From positions 56,046,006 to 56,110,005 of the forward strand of contig NC_085047.1 of NCBI RefSeq assembly GCF_963662255.1: a stretch of DNA of 64,000 nucleotides. Reading direction: 5' to 3'. The translations under genes were made by a program, and so were the position numbers. This stretch comes from Cinclus cinclus (Eukaryota > Chordata > Aves > Passeriformes > Cinclidae). Positions 37,201 through 50,745 of the stretch are shown in pieces; within the stretch, counting starts at the first letter, position 1, and each line of letters starts with the position of its first letter. Below the pieces are notes generated by a model that saw nothing but the letters and a program-made list of their open reading frames with translations, did not search any database and was not told the DNA's origin.

Positions 37201-39675
37201 CACAATATCCACCAGATATAACACTGGAAAATTCTGCTTCCTTTTGACAGGCAATACTGAAAACATCTGCTAGTGTAAGCAAATTGGCTGAGGAAACTGC
37301 ATGCTCCCACTTTAGGAATGTTTTCTGTTCATTTTTCATTTCTCTAGTGCATAGATCCATCACTTGTATTGCTGACACATATTAGAACAGGAATTGTAAC
37401 ACTAAAACGATGGAATTATCCAAAAGATGTAAGCAGGATTTTGCTATGTCAGGAGTTTGCAAATGGGCAATAGAGGCTCTTTTCTATTCAAAATGGCAAA
37501 CTGTAGTAAACCCAAAACAGTTTTAAGTATTTTAAAATTATAACTTCCTAATTCATTGCTTCAGCACAAGAAATCTTAGCCATAGCTAGGATTCTCATCA
37601 ATAAAGATACCATCCAGATTATGTTAGGCTCTTTCTTGAGAAACAATATACAATATCTGCAGGCCATAGCCATAGAAACATAAATATTTTGCTTTGCTTT
37701 ATGCTGCTATTTTATGGAAGGAAAAAAGAAAACAAACTAGTGATAAAGAGCTGGTCTATATGTATGAACTGACTTCTGCCTGGGGGACCATCAGGCCATG
37801 CTTGTGTTCACCAGCAACAGGAGGGACTGTAGCTAGAAAGCAGGGACTGCCTTTGGTAGTGCACAACAGTAGCCCTCTTTAAACTATTCAGAATGATAAG
37901 CAATACAATAAAAACTAGCCTTGTATCTCAGGCATTTGTGTGGTCCTGGGCAAAAGCTCTTTCTGGTGTCAGTGATGGAAATGAAAGAGATTATATATCC
38001 AACATACTGCTGCCAGCTGACTGTAAAAAGAAACCAAGCTTTGTCCTGAAGACAGGCTTTGGAAGATCAAACCTATGGATGTACACACACATTCTTCACA
38101 TCACTGCAAGAACAAGCCAAATGTCAAGAAAGGCCACACAAAATCAGTCAAGATGCTCACTTTGCCTGGTGCCCTGATTTTAACAGGGACAAATCAAGGA
38201 TGCCTGTGGAGCAGTTCAATTAAAAACAAGTATGTAGCAATGTTTCCCTAGAACAGTCTTTCAGCTGTCTACAGTTCTTGCTTAAAGATTTGCTGCAGGA
38301 GAAAAGTCTGGAGATTTAATAACCCTTGATGGGTTTTCCTTCAATGGATGTCAGCCTTCGGCAACACAACATCTTGCACAGAAGAATTCCTTTGAATGAG
38401 TACATATCATGGAAAAAAATGTTGCAGAATTAGATCACCTACATTAGACATATGTACATTAGAACTACCTGCATGAAAATCACATTCTTTCATCTTTATT
38501 GAACCTGCTGTCACCTTTCTTTGAGACTCCTTGCTTCTTCCACTGAAAAAGGAGAGAAAAAAACTGCTCCTTCCTACACATGAGGAAAGAATTGTCTGGT
38601 TCAGAATGAGGATGTACCTAGAGCACCATCCAGTCTTCTGTGTACGTGACAAAGTACAGGAACGAGGCAAACTTATGTACTATTTCCTCTTAGCATTCTC
38701 CCACTTTGCAATTATTTTTAGCACGGACAATTTTGTTTGTTTATTCTGAATTATTTTGGCCCCTTGAGCTAGTACAGAAAATCATGGTGCATTTGAAAGA
38801 AAGCAAACATCTTTCTGGCATTTACATAGGTGAAAGATTTTCTTTTATTTCCAAAGTTGGTGTGAGTACAGTCAAACTGTAACCACCTCGTCCAGGGTGT
38901 AGACCTTTGGCACAACTCCAGGTAATTTCTGTCAGGGTGGAGGGTCCCACCCTACACATTCATTCCATGTATGGAAGCCGGGTTGCTCAACTTGGTAATT
39001 TTTAACTATAAACCATGTTGGAGTTAATAGTGACTGAGCAGGGATCCTAGATGTTGCACAGAATGTTAAAAACTCTGAATTTACCCAGTGGTGCAGTATC
39101 TTGGGGTTTTTGTCTTCTCCTGAACTCCTAGGTCTTCATACAATGAACTTTTGTGTTTGAGAGGCAGCCGTGAGCTCAGAGCACCCCATCTTAGGGATAA
39201 AGGTAACACTGCCAGACAAGGAGGCTTCTGATGAGCATCATTTTGCATCCATCTCTGCTAAATTTTATGTGTCACTTAATTGCTCCATTATTCATACTCA
39301 CATGGTGCTTTTGCAGTTCTTCAAAGTCAATCATCATCTCTCCTATTTTGCAGAATAGCAAAGTATTCTGCATATCATCTTCAAATTTTATCTCCTCCCT
39401 TTTTATTTCTTTTCCAGATTGTTTTATTATGTGGAACAGTTAAGTCCCAGCAAAGGCTTCTGGAACACACCAGTAGCAACCCCTTTTTGCCCTAAAAAAT
39501 ATTATTTTCTTCTACCCTTCCTCCTGATTATTAACACAAGGACCTTCCCTTCTATGCACCAGCTGTTCAATAGTTTGAAAGTTGATATTTAGATTCTTCA
39601 ATATTATTTAGACGTCATCAGATATGCTGAATCCAGACCTCCTTAATTCTCATAACTTTCCATTCAGAGGAACCC

Positions 39676-39693
39676 TTTTTTTTTTTTTTTTTT
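39676..39693 (+). repeat. Poly-T run
   Basis: About eighteen uninterrupted T residues. I looked for a reverse-oriented retrocopy to the left and found none I could support. Confidence 0.85.
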
Positions 39694-41345
39694 GGTGACA
39701 CAATTTACCACTGTGAAATTTTTTCCTTGCTAGAAAAAAGTTCTTCCTCACACTGTCTGGTTTATGCATGTACCCACTAATTCCCTATGGTTCTTTAAGA
39801 GTACTACTAGTAATTTACCCAGTGCACATGCCAGGTTTCCTAATTAGTGGCTTAATTTTTCACATTAACTCTCTTCCATTCCTTTGGTGGTAAGGCAGCT
39901 CTAAGTGCAACATTATACATTACAGTGAGAAATGCAGCACTTTCTGCCTGGAGCTTCTTGGGTGCACTTAAGATAAAAACCATCAAATAATGGGCATTCA
40001 TTAATACTGTCTGCTTGTTCCAAGACACTTTTAGTTAAAATTGAGATGTCTACAGATACATTCTCTGCAAGAAGGGCTATCCAGACTCTTCTTCAGTGGA
40101 TACATCCAAAAAGTATGAATACATTTTTTTCCCCTGTCTGTGTCTTTTTCTTCCGTTCATGTTTCACACTCCAGTCATTGAGCTACTGAAACAAACCCCT
40201 GTTAGGCTTTCTGACTTGGTTTTAGGATTTATTAATTGATTTTAGTAAATAATTCCCTGGATTATTTGAATTTGGAAAGGATATTTAGGAGGAAGTTCTT
40301 TGGCCTGCCTTGCTACAATTTTGCCCTTAATTACAGCAAACAGATCTTCCCATTCACCCTATTTGGGCACAACTTCAGCTGCTCAAAGGAAGTCTTCTTG
40401 TCTGGATCAGCATTCCTTTCAATGGTGACTATGTATGCTGCCTTCCTTCTGTGCTTTCTCAAATCTTTTTTGATCAACAGAAAGCATTTGCTTTTTTTCC
40501 CCCCACTGTGGAATTCTTAGCTCATACTAAAGTTGTGTGCAGAGATTCAATGCCCTTGTAAACACTTAATAAGCACCCTCTCCTTTATATAGCTCCCCTT
40601 TGCAAAATTTAAAAGCTGTAAGGCAGTTGTTGTTTCTTTGAGCATTCTTGCTTCTTTTGATCCTGAAAGTGCTGTAAATTCATGTACATCATGTACCAAA
40701 TGGCTCTTCCACAGTAAGCCAGTAAATGCTAATATTATTCCTTCATGAAGTCCCAGGTAATCTACTCCAGCTGAGGCAGAGTGACTAGTATCCAGAAGTG
40801 CCTACAACTGTTCTGTGATATTATTAAGTAATATCATTTAATAACAATAATATACCCAAAAATAATGTAATATGGTGCTGTGATTTAACCATGATGTTGT
40901 TGGCTAAGAACAGTACAATAACTGAAATAAAGTTAAATATGGTACTACTGCTAATAGCAATTGTAATGAAGAGGGAGATTGCAAAAAATGAGAAAGTAAT
41001 AAAGCAATACAAAATACATTTACTTACTGCCCATTGACCAATGCCCGGACAGTTCCTGTGCAGCCATCGGCCCCTACTATCTCCCTCCAGCTGGAATTAC
41101 ATCCCTGCTTCTTCTTGGACTTGCACAACATGCCAGGAGCCTTTTGGACAGTACAGCCAGAGAGATCCTGATACTCAGCTTACTGCTGAACATAGGTCAC
41201 AGGTTCCAACACCTCTTCAGTATTTCTAGCAGCTGGTTCAGGTGCACTTTGAGGTTCACTTGGCAAGCAAGCCACTGTTATGAGCTCAGTGATTTATACA
41301 GGTGATGATCAAACTGGCCACTGCTACAGCTTTTCCTCCCTCCAT

Positions 41346-41371
41346 GGTTATCTCTGCTTCCAGAGATAACC
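41346..41371. repeat. Perfect 11-bp hairpin with 4-base loop
   Basis: The arms GGTTATCTCTG (41346-41356) and CAGAGATAACC (41361-41371) are exact reverse complements around CTTC. The stem has five G:C pairs, so it would be fairly stable in RNA. It is shorter than a typical microRNA precursor stem and is not followed by a T run on either strand. Confidence 0.85.
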
Positions 41372-41857
41372 TTCCAGGTTAACATTATGCAAGCATCTTA
41401 ATTCTGATATATAAGACTTGAGGGAGGGAAGGGAGTGATGGCAGCTATTCATTCTGATTAGTAAGGGAAATGCAGCAATATCGGGGCACCCCTGAGAAAA
41501 AATTCATCTTCTTGTGGTTTCCACTGTAAGGTAGAAATACTTCAGTATTAAGTTACTCCTGAAAGAGTTATTTAAGGAGATAATAAAGGACTTCATTCCT
41601 CAAATTGAAGATCAGGGGATTAATTTTAGCCTGAAAAATATATGTCTGATGCAGGAGAATCTTTTTTATAGATGACAGTGGGCTAGCCAGTAGGCCACAC
41701 TTGGGTCATACTGGAAAATAAACACCTTCCTAAGTGACATTAAAACTCCATGGCAAAAAAAAAAGGAAGGTTTTAAGACTGGAGATTTAACTGAAGGGCT
41801 GTAAAGGGCTTCTTGAAGCATAAGAAAAGCTAAAAGGAGTCAAGGGGAAAGGGTGGA

Positions 41858-41873
41858 TTTTTTTTTTTTTTTT
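41858..41873 (+). repeat. Poly-T run
   Basis: About sixteen T residues following a GGGTGGA segment. It is low-complexity sequence with no element assigned. Confidence 0.85.
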
Positions 41874-44800
41874 CATTTTAATAGCACAAGATGACTAACT
41901 CAGACATTCTTAGTACTTGTCAGACCGTGACTGGAATGGCTCAGAAGGTGGGCAGAGATGTCTCCATCTCTCCCTGTGGCACCACTAATCAATAGATACA
42001 GACAGTCTGAAGAACAAAGCACACAGATCAACACTAAGACCTGAACTGACAGAGACAAGGGATTGTCTCATGGGAATTACGGTTTGTTCATAACAACGAT
42101 GCCTGCATATACTTGGAAAAGTATTAATAAAATGAGGACAGCAATAGAATGAGGTGGACTGTTGTTAACAGAGCTATGAAAGAATATTGATATTGCAAAT
42201 GTTTGTTTCTCTCCCAGGAACTGGGCTGGCAAAGCTGGGTTTGATGGAACATTGAATACTATCATTCAAAATAGTTCTGGGAGAGAATGTGGTCTTTGGT
42301 GCCCAGATTTTTTCATCAGGAGCACAAGTCAGGTCCTTTGAAGGCTGTCTTGGGTTTGAGTGTCCAGTTGCTGCATGGCTAAAGTTCAGCCCTGCAGGAG
42401 GACAAGACCCAAGGTAAGCAATTCATTGACGGTGACTCCTTAAATCAAGAAACAAAGGAAAGAATAGTTTTTTTAACAGATTTCATCCAGCTGTAGGAAA
42501 GATATCAAAAAAGTCTGCAATAGATAGAAAGGACTGGGTGTGCCAGGGAAATACAGTGAGAAAATAAATATCCTCAGCTTCTGAGGAAGGGGAAGAGAGT
42601 CAACAGGGTCACCAGTTGTACTGTGTCCACTGGAAGCTGTACCTGGGATGTCCTCAAATAGAGGTGAGGAGGTTCTGGCAGCAATTACCAATGACTCTGT
42701 ATCTAAGAGCTGAGATGAACAGTAAACACTAGCACCATTTGCAGTAGGAAAAATGTTAACCTTAGATGTTATTTCTGGAAAACCCCCCACTGGGAAATCT
42801 CATAAATGGATATTCCTAGGAAGACATGAGTCTGTGAAACAGCTATTTTAAGACATGCAGGCTATAATTAGAAGAATGAAATTATACATTCCCAGAGATG
42901 TTCTCAGATGTCAGAAATATTCTCAGACAGTCTACAGTGCTAAATGGTTAAAACAGTCTGGTACTGGGAATGCCAGCCTGGGGTCTTCCAATTTCCATGT
43001 ATGCTTTGGAAGTTACCAGGGTCATTACGATGGGTCATTTGGAAAACAGAGAAAGGGTCATAAAGACTGAAGCTGTCACAGTTTTGCAATGTGAGTGTGG
43101 GCCATTCAGTTCAGTGTTAGAGGATGGCTCAGCACACTTTTTAGTATAGCCTGAGTCATGAGAATTGCTGGGAAGTGAGCTGAAAAATAAGAATGACTAA
43201 AACCTATCAGAGCAGACTCATCTTCTCTGATAATTCAGAGATTCAACAAAAGTTGAGGCACGATATGCGTGGGAAACAGCAGCCTTCTGAGTAAATAAAA
43301 AATGAGTTTGAAAATTCTCAAGAAAGAAGAAGAAAACAGACAGGTCTGAATTGAGGGAGAGGAACCTTGGCTGCAAAAACAATTTAGAGTGGCTCCCACA
43401 GCAGGAAAAAGACATTGAAAAATACACTAACAACTGCCTGCCACACAAAGGCACCAACACTAATTCTAATGAACTAAGCATTCCTATTTTTAATATAAAT
43501 ATCTTGTCCATGGAGTAGATTACAAGGAGGTTTTACAAAACCACTGCCACTTGGCAGGCATGCATACTGATTCAGCAACTACAGAACTTGAAACACTTCC
43601 CATTAAAGGCAAAAGAGAGAAAAACCTATGTGGAGATGTCCAAGAGAAGAAAGATTTTGCCAAAGGAGTTGCTTTTTTGGGAGATATTACTAAATTGTAC
43701 CTCAAATCCATGATGATGAATGAATTAGTCAGTGAGCCCCTATTCCCCTTTCCCTCAGTGCAACAAACCCACAGAGAACACCGGGGCTATGACATTTTTT
43801 GATTCCACTGCAGCGAAGAAAACAATATTAGAGTACTGATAGACAATATTCTGGTTAATTTAATTCCAGTGCCTGTTTTTACTCTGTTTCTGGTGATGCA
43901 CAAACACCTGTCTATTGGCATAGGATGCTGCTTGAACTCTTGTTAAAGAATTATTTGCCTGAGCCAAGGTAATCTGTGGAGCTGGAGTGTGCAAAGCCTT
44001 GCAAAAGTATGAACAAAATGTGCACAAAGGAAAATGATGACTAGTCTTCCAACCCACCCATCCATGTCTCTTCTATCCAAAAGACCAGGTATCCTATTAA
44101 TGTAACCTTCTTTGTCTCCAGAGGAAGTCTTGAATTGATGCTTTGATGTCTCGTCTTTGTGACTGTACCTCTGACAGGTGATGCAGTGATATTTCACTAA
44201 GCAGGGTATGTGCACTAAGTTTACTAGATGCAGATGGCTTTCTTATATAAACTAATGTAAAACTCCCAAAATGAGCTGAAGGAGCAGCCTGAGTTATTTT
44301 AGAGTGCTTCTGACTGAGGAGCTGGACCACTTATGCTAAACCAAACCTTTGTCTACTGAAATTCACTTGGATATATTTTTGTTTTAAGACTGGTTGATCT
44401 TGGCAACTTATTAGCAAAAGCAACAAAAAACTTTTAGAAAATGGGTTAAGGACTTCGATCTAAGCAGTCAGCAAGCTAAAACTGCAGATGTCTAGGGCAT
44501 GCATGGACAAATAGGATTTTGCTTTTCTATAGCAAAATTACTTACCCCTGAAGTAAGAAAGGTTATTTGAATTGAATCAATATGTATTCATTTCTGATAC
44601 ACATTAAAATCATGGCTTCATCAATGAGAAAATCATGAAAGTGAATAAAAGACAAGGTTATTAATTTTTAAATGTTTGGGCTGTTATTTCATTATGATTG
44701 TATGCCAGAAGAAAGTAATGTTAGAGACACTTTGTAGATCTTGCCTTTCCAGCCTACCTGTGGAAGGAACTTCTACTAAGCAACCATCTTCATAAAGGTA

Positions 44801-47800
44801 TAGAAAGTAAGTCCAGAAAATACCAAGGAACAGCTAAATTATATCTATTTAGGGAAATATCTATAAGAGATTTCACTTAAGAGTTCTTCCTTCCCACACT
44901 CTGGTATATTGGTAACTGCACTGCCTACCCGAAGTGTCCGGGAAGATGAAGACTGCAAAATACAGAAGTGTTACTTAAGGTACAGAGACACCGATTCTCA
45001 AATGCAGTATTTTCTTTTCAATTGTATGTGTTTCTGGTTACTAACTATGGGTAAATTATATGGCACCTAGAATAGTCCCTCCAGTACTGTTCTATTGTAA
45101 GTAATGGTTGCACTGTGCCCAGCATGACAGCTCCCAAGCCAAGGCTTGAGGACAATGTCATAAAGTGCATCGATTTCATTTTGTGCTTGATCTCTTTCCT
45201 TGCCAGTTGCTAATGAAGAGTGATGGGCTTTGCTGGTTTTATTGTGGTTGAGACATGATATGCCAAGAATGGTCTGAGAGGTGACAAATCTCTGACTGTC
45301 AGAAGGGACAGAGTCTTCAAGGACCCCAGAGGTGCTGCAGCCCCTGAACTGAATGTCCCAGCAGAGCTGGAGTGCTCCAAAGAAACTAGACAGTGGAACT
45401 TACATTTTAAAGGGTCAAAATGCGGATTGTCGCATCCTCAGTACAGTGCTCCTTGCATTTCAGGTTTCAAGCTCAATAATATTCCCATGTAGATAGAAGA
45501 AAAAAATCTGAAAAACAAGCCTGAGCATAGAATTGAAAGCAGAGTTGTGATTTCAGAAGACACATTTTAATGTATCTACAGTTTTATGAACCACCAAAAC
45601 AAGCATAGACACTTCATTAAGAAGTACTTCAACACCCTCTACAGGAACCAGAAATGAAAAAGAAAGTAATTTATACCTGCAGTTAATTCTGACAAAATTT
45701 AACAAAAAGACTAAAATGATTTTACATTACTCAGCCACTCTTGGTGCTCTCATTTTCCTGACCAGGTTAATAAGTGTATTATATCCTAGAAGATATTAAA
45801 TGTATTGTTTATATCTCAGAAGCTATGTTGTCTTGAAGGATACAAACCTTCCTCACCTTGTCACTTGTCACTTTCTTCTCTTTTGGTTTTAGGAATGGAT
45901 TGTTACTACCATGCACTTTCTGAAGAACTTTATAATGTTAGTATTTGGATGTAAATTTGGTCCAAGCAGTCCATGCTATATCTAGAAGACAAATGTGCCT
46001 CTTGGCAAGCATCTACTAACAACATTGTAGACAGTTTCTGTGTAAAATTCCAAGCCCTAACTTATTTTGGAAGTGCTAAGAAGGATTTACTTCATTCCTA
46101 TTAGCTCCTATAGTGCCTCAGCACATGAAAACATTGTTTTCACCAAGGTGGCTTCCACCTGTCACTGAAGAAGGGAGAACAAGATCAGGTGGCCATGAGA
46201 CAACACAGACAAACAGAAAAACCACCAGCACACTGAGGGCTTCTTCTGGCATGGGGGAAAGGCCTGAAGACCTTCTTCCACAGAAGGAGCCTCAGACAAA
46301 AGCAGCACAACTCTGGAGCACCCATGGACATGACAGACCACATGCCTGGGGCTTGGGAGAGGGGGGAAAACAGTCCTTGGGGATTTATGCTTGGGTGGGA
46401 TGGAGCGGTGTGGGATTCGGGAGCTGCAGTGCAACAAGTCAGGATGCAAGGCACACACAGTCAAGCAATACACATTCCATTTCCACTTCTCCGGCCAGGC
46501 TTAACACATTTGCTTTCCTTCCTCACTCACAGACACTGTGGGGCTCTCATGGGCAGGCAGTCTCCTGAGGAAGCCCTGCAGAAGCCAGGCGAGCCTGCTC
46601 TGCAGCCTGATACACTGAGTGCCAAGGGAAGCCTGCCAAGGAAGTGCAGGAGACAGGCAGCATCAAGAGAACTTTTGGTGGCCACAGCCCCACAGATTTC
46701 ACTGTATCCCTAGTCTGTGGCACAGTGAGGCTCCCCAAAGAAAGATGCTCACATCCCTGTGTGCCCGAGCAGAGCTTGTGGGAGAAGTCAATCACCAAGG
46801 CAAAATGGGGGTTTCAGTTCTGTTGTTTGGGTTTTCCATCTCCATCTGTTATTTAAATCTGGCCATGTGCTGCAATGCTCTGTGCCCCAAAGGCCTGTCT
46901 ATCTGTGCTGTCTCTGTCAAAGTGTTGGGAGGGTGATGACACATGTTCAAGCCAGGACAGGCTGTGGCTGCAAACAGCAGCTACTCAAGCATATAATATC
47001 TTCAGGTACATACCTGTTGTGAGGAAAGTTTGAGTCCCTTGGCAGTGGGGCAGCACTGAGGCAGGAGATGCCATTGAAGGGTGGTGTAAGGTCTGAGCAA
47101 GGCCAGATGTGCCAGCTGTCTCCTACTGGAAAAGTCTGTCTTTGATAGCAGAAGAGAGGAGCTTGGCTATTCTGCTGTGTGACAGCACTTGGCCAGCAGT
47201 GCTGGAATGATGCAGGGCTTGGTCTGGGGTACTGCTGACAGGGTGGTACCTGTGTAAATATAGGCAGAATGCCAGAACATTCAGCCACAGTGCCCGCAAG
47301 CTTAAATGCCTCACGTAAAATTGGATAATTTGTGAGCCACGAGACTCTTGCCCCTTCTTGTAGCTGACTTTATTAGCTTCTCCTAACAGATTTGATGTGA
47401 TTCAAGACATGGGATGGCAAAGCCTCTATTAGCCAGAGCTGTTCACAGTGAAGCTTCAGTTCATCTTTGAAAAGGTCAGACTTCTCACTTGTGTGTTTGG
47501 AAAAGGGAACAATTGTGTTATAAAAATACTAAAAATACCTAAAAACTGACTTGGAATTACTTCTCAAAGAGGTGTCAATCTGCTTGCTAAGTGGATTTGT
47601 CTGAATAGGAAGAATTGGTGTGAATAGGGAGAGCAGAATTTCAGGCAAGCTGGTTCTTGCAGTCTCTTAACAGATGCCTATTTGTCATATAATTTTGTCA
47701 TTTGCTATTTGATTAAGGGGTTTTTAACTTTTCCAGTAAGCTGCTGAATTATGTGTGATCTGTGGGTGTGAGCATTCTTTGATCTCCATTTATATCTACA

Positions 47801-50500
47801 GAGTTAGTAAAAGTCCCTGCCAGATCCTGTTAAAGGAAGAAAGCAAGTTCTTACGTGTAGAGTGGTTCATATGACACTTTGCAATCATCTGGATTAAAAA
47901 CAGTGCCTTTTTTTTTACTGAAGTGGCTTTAGGATTAAAATTCCTCAATAAAGCCTTTTACAGTCTGAACCCAAAACTTGCCTTCATGTACACTTGTATT
48001 CTCTCTCTCTCTGCCATGTATGTTGAAAAATAGGCCAGGGGGTCTTGTTCTTTCATATGGTTGAAGCATGTGGGCTATTTTTAGGAACACCACGGTGTCA
48101 CTGCAGGATGGCAGAGGACTGCCATCTTTATGCTTATGATGCACAAGGAATGTTCACATGCAGTTCTGTTTGCAGGTTCTGCAGCTAATGGCTGACATCC
48201 ACTCTAATGCTGAAAATTTTTTTTTTTGAAAAAACAAAACAACACCACAGGACAGAGAACGGAGAAAGGGAAAACTGTTTGAATGAACACTCAGAACCAG
48301 GAAGAGCAGTGATGGGGACCCAGATGAGACTCCTCCTTTGGTTGCCCCTTAGGTGCAAGTATTTCATGTAAATTACTGGACAATATTCATTGAGTATTTA
48401 AATTATTTCTATCTACTTTACTAAAAACTATGTTTAGGTGTTCTCTAATTCAAACTACAAAATGAGAAATAAGGGAAAAGGGGAAATAAGGTGGAAGACT
48501 CATGACAGTGTTAATTGTCTCCTGTGAAAATGCATTACAACCATGTCTGGTTTTGCAGGTACAAAACCATGAAAATAGCATGAAAAACTAGAAGAGGATG
48601 AGCCCAACAAGGAAAAGGCACCACTTCAGAAGCTCTGAAATCTGCTTCCACAGCAGCTGTGGTGAGAGGCTGTAGAGCTGGGAATAAAATGCAGGCTGCA
48701 GGGGTGCAAATAGCAGGCGCTCAGCACAACCAAGGCAGTGGTATTGAGTACTGAAGGTGCAGAGCAGCACCCCTCCTAGAAGCTGGGCAGAAAAGCATCA
48801 GGTCCAGGCACAGACATCTGCTGAAGCAAAGCTACCTCTTCCCTGTGCCACCCAGGCAGCTGCTGGCTATTGAAACAAATCTCAGCATCAACGCAGTGAG
48901 TCACAGACAGATGTTTTCAGTTCAAGATTTCCAATGGGGAATGAAATCCTCAAGGAAATCAAAATGATAAAAACTGTTATTAACCTCCAGGTATGCTGCA
49001 AAAATCCTCCTTCTTCTTTCAACATTCCTACTGGAAAAGCCAGAAATTCCCAGTTCCACAGAGGGCATTTGGGGTTTTGGATGACACATGCTGTAGAAAA
49101 CCTTGTGACAGGTATGGATTTTGACTAGCAGAGGATACAATAAAAAATCTGTTAGGTAGGGTGGGTAGACCAAAAAAAAATTTAGTCCAGACTTTAGAAA
49201 GCAACATCACCCTTGCAACAAAAAACACTACTATAAGGAATAGCTCTTTATATCTAACAGCTCCTTTTCTTGAGTCTTTGTATGATTCATCTGAAAGTAA
49301 AAGGCATCAGCTTTTCTTGAAACAAGTGAGTGTGGAAAATCACATTTCTTTGTAACCAGAAACATGCATCCTACAGGAAGAACCAATTTACATTAGATGG
49401 TAAAGCATTTAAAACTACAGCGACATAGACAATACAAACTGAACTGCACCAGCTACATGTGAAAGGATACTACAAACTCCCTGATTTCCTCCTTACACAT
49501 GAACTGCAATGCCTCAGCACAAACAGGCTCCATTCTGCTCTTAGAAAATGTTTGTTCCTATGGGACCACTCTCCTGAGGGCCCAGGAGCATGGAAAAATT
49601 GGACTAATATCATTAATCTTCTTTCATACTTCATGTTAACTGGCATGTTCCATTTAACAACAATAAGGCTTAAAACAGGTGTAAAAGAAATACTAAAAAC
49701 ATGAACACCTGTAGAAAATATTCTGTACCATAAAGTCAAGACTGTGTGAAAAATAATAGCCACTGGCAAAAGAACAGGATGCAAACCTGGCTCTAAGCAG
49801 ATACCTATTTCAGTCCTTTACATAAGTCATTAAAATAAAAACATGAAAATGAGATAGAAGGAGAGCAAGGAGCCATCTCAGTAATGAGACATTGGCGCCA
49901 TCTAGAAGAGGAATAAAACACGCACCAAAAAAAAGTGAAGTGGAGCATAAAAAGCAGCTCAGCATGGTTTACAGAGTGTAGAAGGCATTTCACATCCACA
50001 GTATTTTTATGAATTATAAGGACACGTTTCAGTGAGAAGTGTTTGCTTTTCTAGCTCTCCATTATTCTAAAAATATTTTAAAGTGTTTCTAGAAAATTAT
50101 TTTACTTAAAAGTAAATCCTGTTTTTATGCATATTTTTCATATGACTTAGACCCTGGATGTTTCTGCCCCATGAAGCAGAAGTTTTCAGGGAAGGCTTAG
50201 GCAGCTCCTGCCCCCACTTTTCCTGTCACTGGGAGGGCCACAGCAAGGCTGACAGAAGCACTGTGAATTGCAGTGTCCTGTGTGACTGTGGCTTGCTGCT
50301 GGGGAAGCTCAGGGAGGCTTAGGGCAGGAATGATGACTTTTTTCTTTCTTTGCCACAGCAGGCAATTTAGGACAGACCAGGAACCATTTCCAGATGGGAA
50401 AGCAAAGGTGAGAAACACAATTTATTTTGCTGGCATATTGAAAATTAACTCTTTGTGCTGTCCTTATTGCACTCTGGTATTCACAAACATTTTCGACATT

Positions 50501-50745
50501 ATTGAATGTGACACAACAGATATATAATGTGAATGATATGATGATATGATATGATATGATATGATATGATGATATGATATGATATGATATGATGCGATGT
50601 GATGCGATGTAATCAATGCAATGTAATACAATACAATACAATACAATGTAATATAATATAATATAATATAATATAATATAATGTAACGTAACATAACATA
50701 ACATAACATAACATAATATTGAATGTGACACTCAGATATATAATG
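50501..50745. repeat. Pentanucleotide array inside a direct duplication
   Basis: The region between 50531 and 50717 is a run of about 37 pentamers fitting a purine-A-pyrimidine-purine-pyrimidine pattern. It changes in blocks from GATAT, through GATGC/GATGT, AATAC and AATAT, to AACAT. The register is broken only by a few slips, such as a lone AATC. On both sides lies a near-identical flank: ATTGAATGTGACACAACAGA at 50501-50520 plus TATATAATG, and ATTGAATGTGACACTCAGATATATAATG (given here as a landmark in two parts, 50718-50731 and onward) to about 50745. Because the unit is not a multiple of three, long open frames on the minus strand here are artefacts of the repeat. Confidence 0.93.

Larger units (their letters stand above)
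28247..50500. other. Long stretch without recognised genes or transposons
   Basis: Over 22 kb I see no coding gene, RNA gene or CR1 end. Open frames reach 182 codons (30494-31042, minus) but lack domains and are overlapped by frames on the other strand. Simple sequence is limited to T runs at 39676-39693 and 41858-41873, a CT run at about 47999-48013, an ATGC-rich patch at about 33656-33672 and a perfect hairpin at 41346-41371. GC-richer patches occur near 32.0-32.5 kb and 46.1-46.9 kb. Very old repeats and short non-coding RNAs could be present unseen. Confidence 0.5.

Noticed and set aside
39660..39790. Possible minus-strand CR1 3' UTR (AAAAAGTTCTTCCTCACACT near 39735)
   Set aside because: Only one block of about 20 bases resembles CR1. 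The neighbouring blocks and the terminal repeat are missing, so it is not supportable.
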